The notes: a model not told the origin generated them from the letters alone. Positions 46,526 to 56,295 are shown, counted from the first letter of the stretch. The stretch is 64,000 nucleotides of DNA from Bacteroides ilei (GCF_900128495.1 NZ_LT635801.1:1967324-2031323), one strand, 5' to 3'. Program-made: numbers and translations.

Positions 46526-48550
46526 TCATTTTTTTTCATTGAACTGCTGTTCCAGACGGATCAGTTCGTCACGGTATTGTGCCGCTTCAATAAAATCTAG
46601 ATTCTTGGCGGCTTCCTGCATCAGCTTGCGTGTACGGTCCATACTTTTTTTGAGCTGTTCTTTCGACATGTATTGGACAATCGGATCGGCGGCAGCCAGG
46701 ATCTTTTCTGGGGCGTCTGTATAAGCTTTGGGTTCTGCGGTAGGAATCTCTTCTGTATTGCCAAGCAATACGTTGTTCCGTGCTTTTTTGATCTGTTGGG
46801 GAGTTATGCCGTGTGCTTCGTTGTATGCCAGCTGTTTTTCCCTGCGGCGGTTTGTTTCGTCAATTGTCTGTTTCATGCTGTCGGTTATTTTGTCGGCATA
46901 CATAATTACTTTTCCGTTGACGTTGCGGGCTGCTCGTCCGGCTGTCTGTGTCAGGGAGCGATGGGAGCGGAGGAAACCTTCCTTGTCGGCATCCAGGATA
47001 GCCACAAGTGAGACTTCCGGAAGATCCAGTCCCTCACGTAACAGGTTTACGCCTACCAGTACATCGTAAATTCCTTGACGCAGCTCATCCATAATCTTGA
47101 CACGTTCCAATGTGTCTACGTCACTGTGTATGTATGTACAGCGGATTCCATGGTTAAGCAGATATTCGGTAAGTTCCTCGGCCATCCGTTTTGTCAGTGT
47201 TGTTACCAGTACGCGCTCCTGCATTTCGATGCGTTGCTGTATTTCTTCCATCAAGTCATCAATCTGGTTCATGCTCGGGCGTACTTCTATAATGGGGTCC
47301 AGTAGTCCGGTAGGCCGGATAACCTGTTCCACTACTACACCTTCGCTTTGCATCAGCTCATAATCAGCGGGGGTGGCACTTACATAAATTACCTGTTTGG
47401 CCAGTTCCTGAAATTCCTCAAATTTCAGCGGACGGTTATCCATGGCAGCCGGCAGTCGGAATCCGTATTCTACCAGATTCTCTTTCCGGGCACGGTCTCC
47501 GCCGTACATGGCACGTATCTGTGGAACACTGACATGACTTTCATCAATCACGATGAGGAAGTCTTCAGGGAAAAAGTCGAGTAGGCAGTAAGGCCGTGTT
47601 CCGGCTGCACGTCCGTCAAAGTAGCGGGAATAGTTTTCGATACCCGAACAATGCCCCAGTTCACGTAACATTTCCATATCGTAAGTGACGCGTTCATAAA
47701 GCCGTTTGGCTTCGTAAGGTTTTCCTATTTCTTCAAAGTACGCCACCTGTTTGGTCAGGTCGTCCTCTATCTGGTGGATTGCTCTTAGGGTACTTTCCTT
47801 GGTTGTCATGAACAGATTGGCCGGATAGATCTTGTATTCGTCGAATGTGCTGATGCGATGTCCCGAAACCGGATCAATCTCTTCGATTCCGTCTATTTCA
47901 TCATCCCAGAACATGACTCTCAGCACGTTGTCACTGTATGCCAGGTAAATGTCTACGGTATCACCTTTTACGCGGAAATTCCCGCGGTTCAGTTCAATGT
48001 CGTTCCTTACATAAAGGCTGTCTACCAGCTTGCGGAGGAATACGTTCCGGTCAAGTAATTTCCCTTTCTTGATATCGATGACATTGTTATAGAAATCGGC
48101 CGGATTACCCATACCGTATATACAGGAAACGGATGATACGACTATTACATCCTTTCTTCCCGAGAGGAGGGCGGAAGTGGCTGCTAGGCGGAGCTTGTCT
48201 ATTTCTTCGTTGATGGCCAGATCCTTTTCTATGTAGGTGTCGGTCGACGGCAGATAGGCTTCCGGTTGGTAGTAGTCATAATATGACACATAATATTCCA
48301 CCGCATTGTTCGGGAAAAAGCTTTTGAATTCACTGTATAATTGGGCTGCCAAGGTCTTGTTGTGGCTCAGAATCAGTGTCGGTTTGTTGACGTTCTTGAT
48401 GACGTTGGCAATGGTAAAGGTTTTTCCGGAACCCGTCACACCCAATAAGGTTTGTGCCGGTACACCTTGAAGGACACCTTCCGTCAGTTGGGCGATAGCT
48501 TCCGGTTGGTCGCCTGTCGGTTTATAGTCAGATATCAGTTCGAATTTCAT
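46526..48550 (-). CDS. uvrB: Excinuclease ABC subunit B
   Basis: From ATG 48550 (MKFELISDYKPTGDQPEAIAQL) UvrB has 674 residues, matching the family (about 673). It is the damage-verification helicase of nucleotide excision repair. Walker A is GVTGSGKTFTIANVI, the beta-hairpin YYVSYYDYYQPEAYLP, and Walker B-like FLIVIDESHVSVPQI; a UvrC-binding UVR motif lies at the C-terminus (FIEAAQYRDELIRLE). Frames upstream of this ATG overlap the bamD promoter region and are rejected. Confidence 0.97.
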   Translation of the reverse strand: MKFELISDYKPTGDQPEAIAQLTEGVLQGVPAQTLLGVTGSGKTFTIANVIKNVNKPTLILSHNKTLAAQLYSEFKSFFPNNAVEYYVSYYDYYQPEAYLPSTDTYIEKDLAINEEIDKLRLAATSALLSGRKDVIVVSSVSCIYGMGNPADFYNNVIDIKKGKLLDRNVFLRKLVDSLYVRNDIELNRGNFRVKGDTVDIYLAYSDNVLRVMFWDDEIDGIEEIDPVSGHRISTFDEYKIYPANLFMTTKESTLRAIHQIEDDLTKQVAYFEEIGKPYEAKRLYERVTYDMEMLRELGHCSGIENYSRYFDGRAAGTRPYCLLDFFPEDFLIVIDESHVSVPQIRAMYGGDRARKENLVEYGFRLPAAMDNRPLKFEEFQELAKQVIYVSATPADYELMQSEGVVVEQVIRPTGLLDPIIEVRPSMNQIDDLMEEIQQRIEMQERVLVTTLTKRMAEELTEYLLNHGIRCTYIHSDVDTLERVKIMDELRQGIYDVLVGVNLLREGLDLPEVSLVAILDADKEGFLRSHRSLTQTAGRAARNVNGKVIMYADKITDSMKQTIDETNRRREKQLAYNEAHGITPQQIKKARNNVLLGNTEEIPTAEPKAYTDAPEKILAAADPIVQYMSKEQLKKSMDRTRKLMQEAAKNLDFIEAAQYRDELIRLEQQFNEKK

Positions 48551-48651
48551 AAATAATAATGAATGGTTTTTGGATATAGGGAGTAAATTTACGGAATATT
48601 TCTTATCCTTTTTCCCGAAGCTATAAATTTTATTTAAAAAACATGGATGTA

Positions 48652-48682
48652 TTGCATTATTCACTGGAAAAGAGTACTTTTG
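48652..48682 (+). promoter_or_regulatory. Promoter of bamD
   Basis: TTG at 48652-48654, 20 bp, TACTTTTG at 48675-48682. The predicted start, near 48689, is only about 13 nt before the ATG at 48702. Confidence 0.7.
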
Positions 48683-48701
48683 CACATCTATATTGAATAA
48701 C

Positions 48702-49529
48702 ATGAAAAAGTACGCTGTTATGGTTCTCCTTTCTGCAGGATTTTTATCGTCTTGTGGAGAGTACAATAAGGTGCTGAAAAGCACAGATTACGAGTATAAA
48801 TATGAGGCTGCGAAAAGTTATTTTGCCAAAGGGCAGAACAGTAGGGCCGCTACCATACTTGAAGAGCTGATTCCAATCATGAAGGGAACATCCAATGCCG
48901 AGGAATCTCTTTATATGTTGGCTATGACCTACTATAATCAGGGCGACTATATAACGGCTTCCCATTATTTCAATACATATTATACTACATATCCGAGAGG
49001 AACCTATACGGAGCTGGCCCGTTTCTTCAGCGGCAAGTCTTTATATATGGACACTCCCGAACCCCGTTTGGACCAGAGCAGTACGTACAAAGCTATTCAG
49101 GAATTGCAGATGTTCATCGAATATTTTCCGCAAAGTCCTCGTAAATCAGTTGCACAGGATATGATTTTCGAACTGCAGGATAAGTTGGTCGAGAAAGAAT
49201 ATCTGTCGGCTAAACTGTATTATGACTTGGGTTCGTATACCGGAAACAGTTCTTATAGCAGTACCGGAAACAATTATCTGGCGTGTGTGGTTACCGCTCA
49301 GAATGTTCTTCGTGAATATCCTTATACAAAGTTGCGTGAAGATCTGTCCATGCTGGTGTTGCGTGCCAAATATGATATGGCAAGACAGAGTGTAGAAGAG
49401 AAAAAGGAAGAACGTATGCGTGATACCATTGATGAATATTATGCCTTTAAGAATGAATTTCCCGACAGCAAATACAACAAAGAAGTCGAGGAAATCTTTA
49501 AAGACGCCAATAAATATGTAAATAATTGA
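48702..49529 (+). CDS. bamD: Outer membrane protein assembly factor BamD
   Basis: From ATG 48702 the lipoprotein has 275 residues, with lipobox LLSAGFLSSC and about five TPR repeats (AAKSYFAKGQNSRAATILEELI, LAMTYYNQGDYITASHYFNTY and others). BamD is the essential lipoprotein of the BAM complex that inserts beta-barrels into the outer membrane. It is the first gene of a conserved Bacteroides order with rpoZ and a DUF4293 gene. A TTG slightly upstream is not used. Confidence 0.93.
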   Translation: MKKYAVMVLLSAGFLSSCGEYNKVLKSTDYEYKYEAAKSYFAKGQNSRAATILEELIPIMKGTSNAEESLYMLAMTYYNQGDYITASHYFNTYYTTYPRGTYTELARFFSGKSLYMDTPEPRLDQSSTYKAIQELQMFIEYFPQSPRKSVAQDMIFELQDKLVEKEYLSAKLYYDLGSYTGNSSYSSTGNNYLACVVTAQNVLREYPYTKLREDLSMLVLRAKYDMARQSVEEKKEERMRDTIDEYYAFKNEFPDSKYNKEVEEIFKDANKYVNN

Positions 49530-49565
49530 TTGTCAAATTTTATAGTTATAATTTAAACAGGAATT

Positions 49566-49901
49566 ATGGATTACAAGAAAACAAACGCTCCTACCAATAC
49601 CGTTACCCGCGATTTGATGGAATTGTGTGAAGATACCGGTAATATCTACGAAACTGTAGCAATCATCGGTAAGCGTGCCAATCAGATTGCCGTAGAAATG
49701 AAGAACGATCTGTCCAAGAAGTTACAGGAGTTTGCTTCATATAACGACAACCTGGAGGAAGTTTTTGAAAACAGAGAGCAGATAGAAATCTCTCGTTATT
49801 ATGAAAAATTACCGAAACCTACTCTGATCGCTACTCAGGAGTACATTGAAGGTAAGGTATATTACAGAAATCCGGCTAAGGAAAAAGAAAAATTGCAGTA
49901 A
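49566..49901 (+). CDS. rpoZ: RNA polymerase omega subunit (RpoZ, Bacteroidetes type)
   Basis: This 111-residue protein matches the divergent omega/RPB6-like subunit of Bacteroidota, including NIYETVAIIGKRANQIAVEMKNDL and the C-terminal KPTLIATQEYIEGKVYYR. It stabilises the beta' subunit of RNA polymerase. It is 36 bp after bamD and in the same operon. A strong intrinsic terminator follows it. Confidence 0.88.
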   Translation: MDYKKTNAPTNTVTRDLMELCEDTGNIYETVAIIGKRANQIAVEMKNDLSKKLQEFASYNDNLEEVFENREQIEISRYYEKLPKPTLIATQEYIEGKVYYRNPAKEKEKLQ

Positions 49902-49914
49902 GACCATATCGTTG

Positions 49915-49988
49915 GAACACAGAGACGCAATGTATGTGTTTTCTCTTTGGATGATGAGAAGATGATTGCGCTTCTGTGTTCTTTTTTT
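49915..49988 (+). terminator. Terminator between rpoZ and the DUF4293 gene
   Basis: GAACACAGA (49915-49923) pairs perfectly with TCTGTGTTC (49973-49981), GCAAT/ATTGC extends it inward, and seven T's follow. It should strongly reduce read-through. Confidence 0.75.
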
Positions 49989-50011
49989 GTTCCTTTGAAA
50001 ATTAATTTATT

Positions 50012-50461
50012 ATGATACAACGCATTCAGACTGTCTATTTGCTTATTGTCGCCATTCTTATGGTGCTCATGATGTCTTTCCCTGTAGGGGCTTTTTATAC
50101 GGATACGGCTATTTATGAAATGACAAACCTGGCATTGGTTGACGCCGGGGGTGTTTCCAATTATGCACCATGGGCATTGTTTGCCATCCTTATGGTTGTA
50201 GCCATCTTGTCGCTTGTCACTATATTTGCCTATAGAAAACGTATGTTTCAGATCCGCTTGACTTTATTCAATATTATTCTGCTGATCGGTTATTATGTGA
50301 CGGCTGCCGTGTTTATTCTGTATTCATTCGATGAAGTGGGAAGCTTTACTCCGTCGTGGACCTTGTGCCTGCCGGCTATCAGCATCATTCTTGACTGGTT
50401 GGCAATCCGTGCCATCGGTAAAGACGAAATGTTGGTCAAGGCCTACGAGCGGTTGCGGTAA
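50012..50461 (+). CDS. DUF4293 family membrane protein
   Basis: This 149-residue inner-membrane protein has four transmembrane helices (starting IQTVYLLIVAILMVLMMSF) and matches the DUF4293 family of Bacteroidetes, regularly found after rpoZ. Function is unknown. The terminator just upstream suggests its own promoter or partial read-through from rpoZ; I see no clear promoter box. Confidence 0.85.
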   Translation: MIQRIQTVYLLIVAILMVLMMSFPVGAFYTDTAIYEMTNLALVDAGGVSNYAPWALFAILMVVAILSLVTIFAYRKRMFQIRLTLFNIILLIGYYVTAAVFILYSFDEVGSFTPSWTLCLPAISIILDWLAIRAIGKDEMLVKAYERLR

Positions 50462-50490
50462 ATCTTGTTGCAAGAGAAAGTGAGGATATA

Positions 50491-50538
50491 AAAATGTCCC
50501 GGACTTTGATAAACATTTTCAGAAGTCCGGGACATTTT
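50491..50538. terminator. Terminator after the DUF4293 gene
   Basis: A 16-bp perfect stem AAAATGTCCCGGACTT and its complement, 16-nt loop, with T-rich flanks on both strands. Confidence 0.85.
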
Positions 50539-50561
50539 ATTTTTACCGTTTTTATCGTATT

Positions 50562-51323
50562 TTAAAGATATAGTTCACATTCTTTCCGTACAGTACATGC
50601 CTTCTTGAGCATCATATTTACGATGGCAAGGAGCAATCCGTTGACTTTTCTCGCATTATGGGGGCATACAGAGACACAGCGCATACATGAAATGCAAGCT
50701 TTCTTGTTCACTTTTGCCGGGTTGCTTTTGTCGATGGCTCCAACAGGACATCTGGAAGCACAGAGACCGCATTTAGTACACGCTCTTGTTGGTTTGGGAA
50801 CAATTCCTGCATTTGCTGCTTTTCTGTATGGCCTGTTGCCAGGTATAACAGGAGTAGTAAAATCATTTTTCTTCAGTTTTCCACTGATCTTATCGGCAAA
50901 CTCTTTCAAATGTGCGTAATCATCCTTGTCCGGTCTGTTTGTGGCATATCGATGTGCTATCGAGTGTTCTGCAATGGCTGCTACTGCAGAGATGACTGAG
51001 AACCCGGCCTGCTGTACAAGGTCCTGAAGTTCTACTAAGGTATCCTCATAGGCACGGTTCCCGTACACGCAGACTATGATTGCTTTTGCACTATTGCCCT
51101 GAATCTTTAAAATGCGTTCTGCAGCTGTAGAAGGTACGCGTCCGCTATACGATGGGACGGCAACTATGGCTATGTCCTTATTTGTCAATGAGAATTTATG
51201 AAAATCTTCGTTATTATTTGACAAATCAATATTTGTAATTTCCCGACTCAATTCATTTGCCAGAAAATCGGCTACTTTCTTCGTTCCACCTGTCGGACTG
51301 AAATTTATTTCATAAATGTTCAT
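50562..51323 (-). CDS. EFR1-type ferredoxin-flavodoxin fusion
   Basis: This 253-residue protein has an N-terminal flavodoxin-like fold (MNIYEINFSPTGGTKKVA, phosphate-binding loop SPTGGT) and a C-terminal pair of [4Fe-4S] motifs, CTKCGLCASRCPVGAID and CISCMRCVSVCPHNA. It transfers electrons between flavin and iron-sulfur carriers. It is the last gene in the HxlR-led unit and probably supplies electrons to the upstream nitroreductase. Confidence 0.88.
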   Translation of the reverse strand: MNIYEINFSPTGGTKKVADFLANELSREITNIDLSNNNEDFHKFSLTNKDIAIVAVPSYSGRVPSTAAERILKIQGNSAKAIIVCVYGNRAYEDTLVELQDLVQQAGFSVISAVAAIAEHSIAHRYATNRPDKDDYAHLKEFADKISGKLKKNDFTTPVIPGNRPYRKAANAGIVPKPTRACTKCGLCASRCPVGAIDKSNPAKVNKKACISCMRCVSVCPHNARKVNGLLLAIVNMMLKKACTVRKECELYL

Positions 51324-51358
51324 ATTTTGCTTTTCTTTTATTGTTCTTTTTATTCTGC

Positions 51359-52204
51359 TTATTCTGTATACCAGGAAGTAATATAATTAGTGTTCTTAGG
51401 AAGCCCGACATTTCCTGGTTCCGTTTGTTTAAAGTATCCCTTCAGACCAAGTTCCAGGACTGTCTGATGGAAATGTGACAAGGCGATGCCGGCATCAACC
51501 CTCTTGATGATTTCTTCCTCTCTTGAGATTCCGGATTTGTATGTTACATAAAAATGGTAGCAATTACCCGATTTCAGCACACGCCATGGTTGCGTGTTCT
51601 TGTCAGAAGGGGCAAGTCTGAGCATTTCCAGCGGTTCTGTATAATCGCCGGCATCATTTTTAGTGAGAGGAGTCTGAAAATTATCCAGATAGAATAATGC
51701 CTTCCATTCTTTCCGTGTTGAAGACCGCATGGCAGTCCTCATAAGAGATTCTGTCATACTGCGTTTGGTAGCCGGATACCCGACAGGAGAAATGGCAGGG
51801 AACAATTCATCTTTGGGAATTCCCATGGCGGAGGCAAACCCCTCTCTGTTGAATGTCGCAGCCAGCCATACAGTTCCCAGTCCCAATGCCGTTGCCTCCA
51901 GAATCAGATTCTCAAATTCGTATCCGGCAGCTACATGAGCAAGGTCTATATCAGGAACAGAAATACCAAGAAAAGTACTTGCTCCTTTAATTATTCCGTA
52001 TGTACCAAGTTTTTCTCCTCCGGAAGCCAGTTCTTTATCAATCATGTATTTCTTTACAGGCATGCCGAATGGATTTTCAAGACTGTCCATGTAATCTTGA
52101 AGTGTTTCTTTGATATTGGGTTCAAGAGCCTTGTCCTGATAGGTACGGACACTATGGCGTTCCTTGATTGACTTTATGATTTGTATGGGTAATTTCTTGC
52201 ACAT
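51359..52204 (-). CDS. Nitroreductase family protein
   Basis: This 281-residue protein has two nitroreductase-like halves. The N-terminal half includes KSIKERHSVRTYQDKAL, and FENLILEATALGLGTVWLAATF is the conserved FMN-site helix. It resembles the TM1586-type nitroreductase. It likely reduces nitro or quinone compounds using FMN. It lies 35 bp upstream of the EFR1 gene and 12 bp downstream of the MDR gene. Confidence 0.87.
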   Translation of the reverse strand: MCKKLPIQIIKSIKERHSVRTYQDKALEPNIKETLQDYMDSLENPFGMPVKKYMIDKELASGGEKLGTYGIIKGASTFLGISVPDIDLAHVAAGYEFENLILEATALGLGTVWLAATFNREGFASAMGIPKDELFPAISPVGYPATKRSMTESLMRTAMRSSTRKEWKALFYLDNFQTPLTKNDAGDYTEPLEMLRLAPSDKNTQPWRVLKSGNCYHFYVTYKSGISREEEIIKRVDAGIALSHFHQTVLELGLKGYFKQTEPGNVGLPKNTNYITSWYTE

Positions 52205-52216
52205 TTCTATTCCTCC

Positions 52217-53218
52217 TTACATTTGAATGATAATTTTACCGTTTAATTTTCCATTGGCCATCAGCGTAAGTGCTTCATTTGCCTGAGATAGAGAGAATGT
52301 TCTTGAATCAATATCAGGTATTATATGATATTTTTCCACTATTTCTGTAACTAGTTTAAGCTGCTCTCCATTGGAACGGACAAACATGAAACGGTATTCT
52401 TTTCCTTGTTTGCGGGCTGCCGAATCAAATTTGCTGCCTGCAAGTGTAAACAAACTTCTCTTTAGCCATGAAAAATCATTTCGTTTCGCAAACATCCTGT
52501 TGGGGGCTGTTCTTAAACTGAGTAACCGCCCGCCTCTTCTAAGGACAGACAGCTCATGTTCAAACTCATCTGCGCCCAGGGTGTCAATGACATAATCGAT
52601 ATTGGTCAGGATTTCCCAGTAGTTCTCTTTCTTATAGTCTAGATATTGGTCGACTCCCATTTTTATCAGTTTTTCTTTGGAACGTATGTTCCCGGTCACG
52701 ATCACCCGAAGTCCCATTGATTTTGCTATAGGCACAGCTATCTGTCCGAAACTCCCAGAAGCACCTGTAATTAACAATGTCTTTCCGGGTTGGACTTCAA
52801 GTTCTTCTACAAGTCCCTGATAAGCAGTAAGACCGGCCAATGGTATCGCTGCAGCAGTCATAAAGTCATAACCTGACGGCATTTTGGATAGAGCTTTATG
52901 GTCAACTGCGACGTATTCGGCGAAAGCCCCAATTTTCTTTATAGGAAGTCGTGTATAAACCCGGTCGCCCACACGGAAGTCTTTGATGTCCTTTCCTACC
53001 TTTTCTACTATACCGGAACATTCATTTCCCAATGTAAGAGGCATTTTGTAATCTTGTATCAACCTTACACTTCCGGTCAGTTGAAGAATATCCAAAGGAT
53101 TTACAGCGGCAGATATAATCTTTATAAGAGCCTCATTCTCATTTGGTGTCGGAATAGGAATGTCATTTATGGAAATTTTGATTTCCTTTGAATATTTCTT
53201 GATTTGTGCTGCTTTCAT
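52217..53218 (-). CDS. MDR-superfamily NADP-dependent oxidoreductase (quinone reductase-like)
   Basis: This 333-residue protein has an N-terminal GroES-like domain (PLTLGNECSGIVEKVG) and a Rossmann domain with the NADP motif ITGASGSFGQIAVPIAKSMG. No zinc ligands of alcohol dehydrogenases are visible, so it is of the zinc-free quinone-oxidoreductase type. It lies 28 bp after the HxlR gene. Confidence 0.88.
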   Translation of the reverse strand: MKAAQIKKYSKEIKISINDIPIPTPNENEALIKIISAAVNPLDILQLTGSVRLIQDYKMPLTLGNECSGIVEKVGKDIKDFRVGDRVYTRLPIKKIGAFAEYVAVDHKALSKMPSGYDFMTAAAIPLAGLTAYQGLVEELEVQPGKTLLITGASGSFGQIAVPIAKSMGLRVIVTGNIRSKEKLIKMGVDQYLDYKKENYWEILTNIDYVIDTLGADEFEHELSVLRRGGRLLSLRTAPNRMFAKRNDFSWLKRSLFTLAGSKFDSAARKQGKEYRFMFVRSNGEQLKLVTEIVEKYHIIPDIDSRTFSLSQANEALTLMANGKLNGKIIIQM

Positions 53219-53246
53219 TATATGTTATTACTGAATGTAAGAATTG

Positions 53247-53627
53247 TTAATCATTAATGGGCGTAGCTTTTTTACGGTCACGCATAATATCATCCATATG
53301 ATCGACAGACCATTGGAGTAGTAAATCAAGGATTGGTTTTAATGATTTTGTCCTTTCAGTAAGAGCGTATTCTACTCTTGGTGGTACTTCCGAAAATATG
53401 GTTCTTGAAATATATCCATCTTCTTCCAATGTACGAAGTGTCATTGTCAGCATTCTCTGTGATATATCTGGCATTTGTTGTTTCAGTTCCATAAAACGCA
53501 TGTTTTTTTTGCCTGACCTGTCCAGAATGTAAATAACAAGTAATGCCCATTTGTCACATAATCTTGCCATAATATTTCTCACCGGGCAACCGGGAAACAT
53601 GGCATCCTGTATTGTTGATCTTTTCAT
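53247..53627 (-). CDS. HxlR-family transcriptional regulator
   Basis: This 126-residue winged-helix regulator has the family start GCPVRNIMARLCDKWALLVIYIL and the DNA-binding MPDISQRMLTMTLRTLEEDGYI. The N-terminal cysteine (residue 14) equals the redox-sensing Cys of YodB/HypR-like members. It leads an operon with the MDR reductase, nitroreductase and EFR1 genes. Regulation by thiol-reactive compounds such as quinones or diamide is inferred from this context, and a nearby operator supports self-regulation. Confidence 0.9.
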   Translation of the reverse strand: MKRSTIQDAMFPGCPVRNIMARLCDKWALLVIYILDRSGKKNMRFMELKQQMPDISQRMLTMTLRTLEEDGYISRTIFSEVPPRVEYALTERTKSLKPILDLLLQWSVDHMDDIMRDRKKATPIND

Positions 53628-53682
53628 GAATGATAGAATCTGTTTGTTTCTAATAAAATACCGGGTTTTATATTTCTGTGCA

Positions 53683-53719
53683 CAAAGATATGTAATATAC
53701 TTTAATAACCAAGTATATT
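53683..53719 (-). promoter_or_regulatory. HxlR operon promoter with overlapping palindromic operator
   Basis: On the minus strand, TTG at 53712-53710, 19 bp, TATCTTTG at 53690-53683. A perfect 9-8-9 inverted repeat (AATATACTT at 53694-53702 and AAGTATATT at 53711-53719) overlaps the -33 element and contains the TACT-N-AGTA pattern known from HxlR-family sites. Confidence 0.68.
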
Positions 53720-53882
53720 TTTTATACTATTGCTTGTGTAATGATTGATAAGTGTATTATATGATTGGATTTATTGATTATTTATCTGATTGTGATTAAC
53801 AGAGATTAACGCTAGTTGAAAAACCGTTGAACAAGATTGTAAAGCAGATTGAGGATATTTGCGTCATAAAAATACAACAGAC

Positions 53883-54707
53883 ATGAAAAAGACTTTCATT
53901 ATTCTACTTATGTGGCTGCCCCTGCTTATTTTAAATGCGCAGGAAAAAGCAACCTACCGCATCACTTATGATTGCCATGCATTGTATGACAAGACTCCCC
54001 AAACTTACAGGTGGAATCTTGACATAGGAAGTTCAACAGCCGTATTCTACAATCCGAATCACAGGAAGCACGAGGAAGCCTTCCAGTCCATGCAAAAGAC
54101 CGATGATATTACCGCCCTCATGAATTCTATCAAGCAGCTCGGATCCAAGTATCCGAATAGGAGCAATCTGGAAATACTTATCGGAGCACCTGAAAAGGAG
54201 TCATATACCTACATCAATAAACTGGGACTGGATGATCTTTTTATGTATGAGGAGCATTTGCCCGACATACACTGGGAACTGACTGACAGTACCAAAACGG
54301 TTTGCAGCTACCAGTGCTACCAGGCCATCGCATCGGTCTATGGCAGAACGTGGAACGTATGGTACTCCACGGAACTTCCCATGCCATACGGGCCCTATAT
54401 TCTTGGTGGACTCCCCGGTCTGATCCTGGAAGCGTCTGATACGGAGGAGATATTCCACTTCACATGCGTCGGAATAGAAACCGTTCATGATGACGCTACA
54501 ATAGCGTTAAACGGAGAAAAGGAGGCGGTCAAATGTACCCGGAAAAAATACCTTGAGCTACGTAAATCAATTGCCACACAGACCTACTCCGAAATTGCGG
54601 CAAATGCGGTCTCCGGCGTAGGTAAAATCGTTAAAATCACCGATGCCAGCGGCAAAGATATCACCCACCAAACACAGTCTACTAAAAATTATCTGGACAT
54701 AAACTGA
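53883..54707 (+). CDS. GLPGLI family protein
   Basis: This 274-residue exported protein starts at ATG 53883 (MKKTFIILLMWLPLLILNAQ is the signal peptide). The defining GLPGLI box is in YGPYILGGLPGLILEASD. Such proteins usually stand before a carboxypeptidase-regulatory or TonB-type outer-membrane gene in Bacteroidetes, exactly as here, though the partner is broken. The function is unknown. An in-frame TTG at 53859 is rejected. Confidence 0.88.
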   Translation: MKKTFIILLMWLPLLILNAQEKATYRITYDCHALYDKTPQTYRWNLDIGSSTAVFYNPNHRKHEEAFQSMQKTDDITALMNSIKQLGSKYPNRSNLEILIGAPEKESYTYINKLGLDDLFMYEEHLPDIHWELTDSTKTVCSYQCYQAIASVYGRTWNVWYSTELPMPYGPYILGGLPGLILEASDTEEIFHFTCVGIETVHDDATIALNGEKEAVKCTRKKYLELRKSIATQTYSEIAANAVSGVGKIVKITDASGKDITHQTQSTKNYLDIN

Positions 54708-54714
54708 ATGCCTT

Positions 54715-55812
54715 ATGCGTTTCATTGTATTCATTCTGTTTATATTGCTATACACCGTTCCATCCCTTGCCCAGACCGTATTATCCGGACAAGTGCAAGG
54801 AAACAACGGAGAAACTCTTGCCGGCGCAAATCTCGTGGCCTATTCTAAAGAAGGGAAAATATTGACTTATGCCACCACAGACAAGAAAGGGCTTTTCAAA
54901 TTGAATGTCCCGTCTGCCGCAGACCATATCACAGTCACTTACTTAGGATTTGATCCACTGACAATCCACCCGAAAGAACTTACAAATTCTCCCATTTTCA
55001 CTCTTCATGAAAAGGCATTCAAACTCAGGGAGGTGGCCGTCACCGCAGAGAGCATCTCAGAAAGAGGAGATACACTGCTTAATTCTGTATATCCCATAGT
55101 CTGGATGGATGCCATCCATTACAAGGTAACGGATGAACGTGGTTGTGCGGTTACACGTGCAATCTATAATGTGCTGGGTATTGACAAGGAAGGCCATAAG
55201 GAGCTGTATATATCAAGGAATGAGGGAGCAAACTTCTGGCTCAGTGTGCTGACAGACCTTCAGAACCGTGGAGTCGAAGATATTCTTATTGCCTGTATAG
55301 ACGGCTTGAAAGGTTTTCCTGACGCCATCCAAAGCGTTTATCCCAATACAGCTGTACAGCTTTGTGTCGTACATCAGATACGTAATTCCATCAAGTATGT
55401 TGGCTCCAAAAATCAAAAGGAGTTTCTGAAGGATTTGAAATGTGTCTATCAGGCTGTAAATAAAGAATCCGCAGAAAATGAACTCCTCAAGCTGGAAGAG
55501 AAATGGGGAGAACAGTATCCTATCGTCATCAGGTCATGGCAGGACAACTGGGATAAACTCTCCGAATACTTCCAGTACACTCCGGCTATCCGTAAGCTTA
55601 TATATACTACAAATACCGTTGAAGGATATCACCGCCAGATCCGTAAGGTAACGAAGAACAAGGGCGTGTTCCCATCGGATACAGCCCTTGAGAAACTGGT
55701 TTATCTTGCATACCGTAATATACGGAAGAAGTGGACCATGCCACTTGCCAATTGGGCTACAATCTCACAGCAACTGGCCATAAAGTTTGGAGACCGGTTT
55801 AAATTATTGTAA
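54715..55812 (+). pseudogene. Chimeric ORF: carboxypeptidase-regulatory-domain N-terminus joined to IS256-type transposase
   Basis: The 365-residue frame joins unrelated genes. Residues 1-20 are a signal peptide (MRFIVFILFILLYTVPSLAQ) and about 20-115 a carboxypeptidase-D-regulatory-like beta-sandwich (VLSGQVQGNNGETLAGANLVAYS, TYLGFDPLTI). From about residue 120 (SVYPIVWMDAIHYKV) to the end it is the catalytic part of a Mutator/IS256 transposase with D in VWMDAIHYK, D in ACIDGLKGFPD and E in TTNTVEGYHRQ. The junction is near 55070-55090. The N-terminal DNA-binding region of the transposase and the rest of the outer-membrane gene are missing, so neither product should work normally. The usual LG(M) after KEL also seems deleted (HKELYISRNEG). 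Confidence 0.85.
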
Positions 55813-55920
55813 TTTTACGCTCGTCGGGACGGGTGGTCCCGCCCCTTGGCGCTGGCCGTTCCCCGACCGATGAGTTTCCTAATAGGAAATAATGCGTGAC
55901 ACAGTTTATTTTACACTACC
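55080..55920 (+). mobile_element. Right-hand remnant of an IS256-family element
   Basis: It spans the transposase-derived part of the chimeric ORF and a structured GC-rich tail. Its right end reads GACACAGTTTATTTTACAC then TACC, typical of IS256-type terminal repeats. The left end and its matching repeat are absent, so this is a truncated element, most likely made by deletion. Confidence 0.75.
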
Positions 55921-56121
55921 TAAAAAGCGTAGAAACCGTATTTGGTTATGCTTCTCTGTACAAATCTTTTTGTCCAATTTATATAGATAAAGAATTATGC
56001 TGACCATTACAGCACCTATTACTCCATAGTGCACTATTCTTGAACGGTGGACAACACGAATGTACACTGGATAAAATCCGTCAGCTCTCTTTTTTCTTAC
56101 GACTACTTTAAATGTTGCCAT
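55906..56121 (-). pseudogene. Truncated tyrosine integrase N-terminus
   Basis: The first 27 residues, MATFKVVVRKKRADGFYPVY then IRVVHRS, are the start of the arm-binding domain of Bacteroides-type tyrosine recombinases, which normally run to about 400 residues. After RSRI the frame continues with an unrelated hydrophobic tail (VHYGVIGAVMVSIILYLYKLDKK) and stops inside the IS256 end. The tail resembles the end of a GPH/MFS-type transporter, a weak guess. The integrase is therefore inactive here and marks a rearrangement joint. Confidence 0.65.
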
Positions 56122-56228
56122 ATCAGATTGATTTATAAGTTATTAAATGGTGTATGTGTGGTGTATGTAAGTTCCGTTTATTTGGCTCATTTTTTGCAGA
56201 CAAATGCACGAACCGCCTAAAAACAAAT

Positions 56229-56266
56229 TAGGCTGTAATGTCTGAAAAACAGTCCATTACAGCCTA
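56229..56266. repeat. Inverted repeat, 12-bp arms
   Basis: TAGGCTGTAATG and CATTACAGCCTA form a perfect 12-bp stem with a 14-nt loop. No T run follows on either strand, so it is not an obvious terminator. Confidence 0.6.
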
Positions 56267-56295
56267 AATCAATGATTATCTTATACTATTTATGC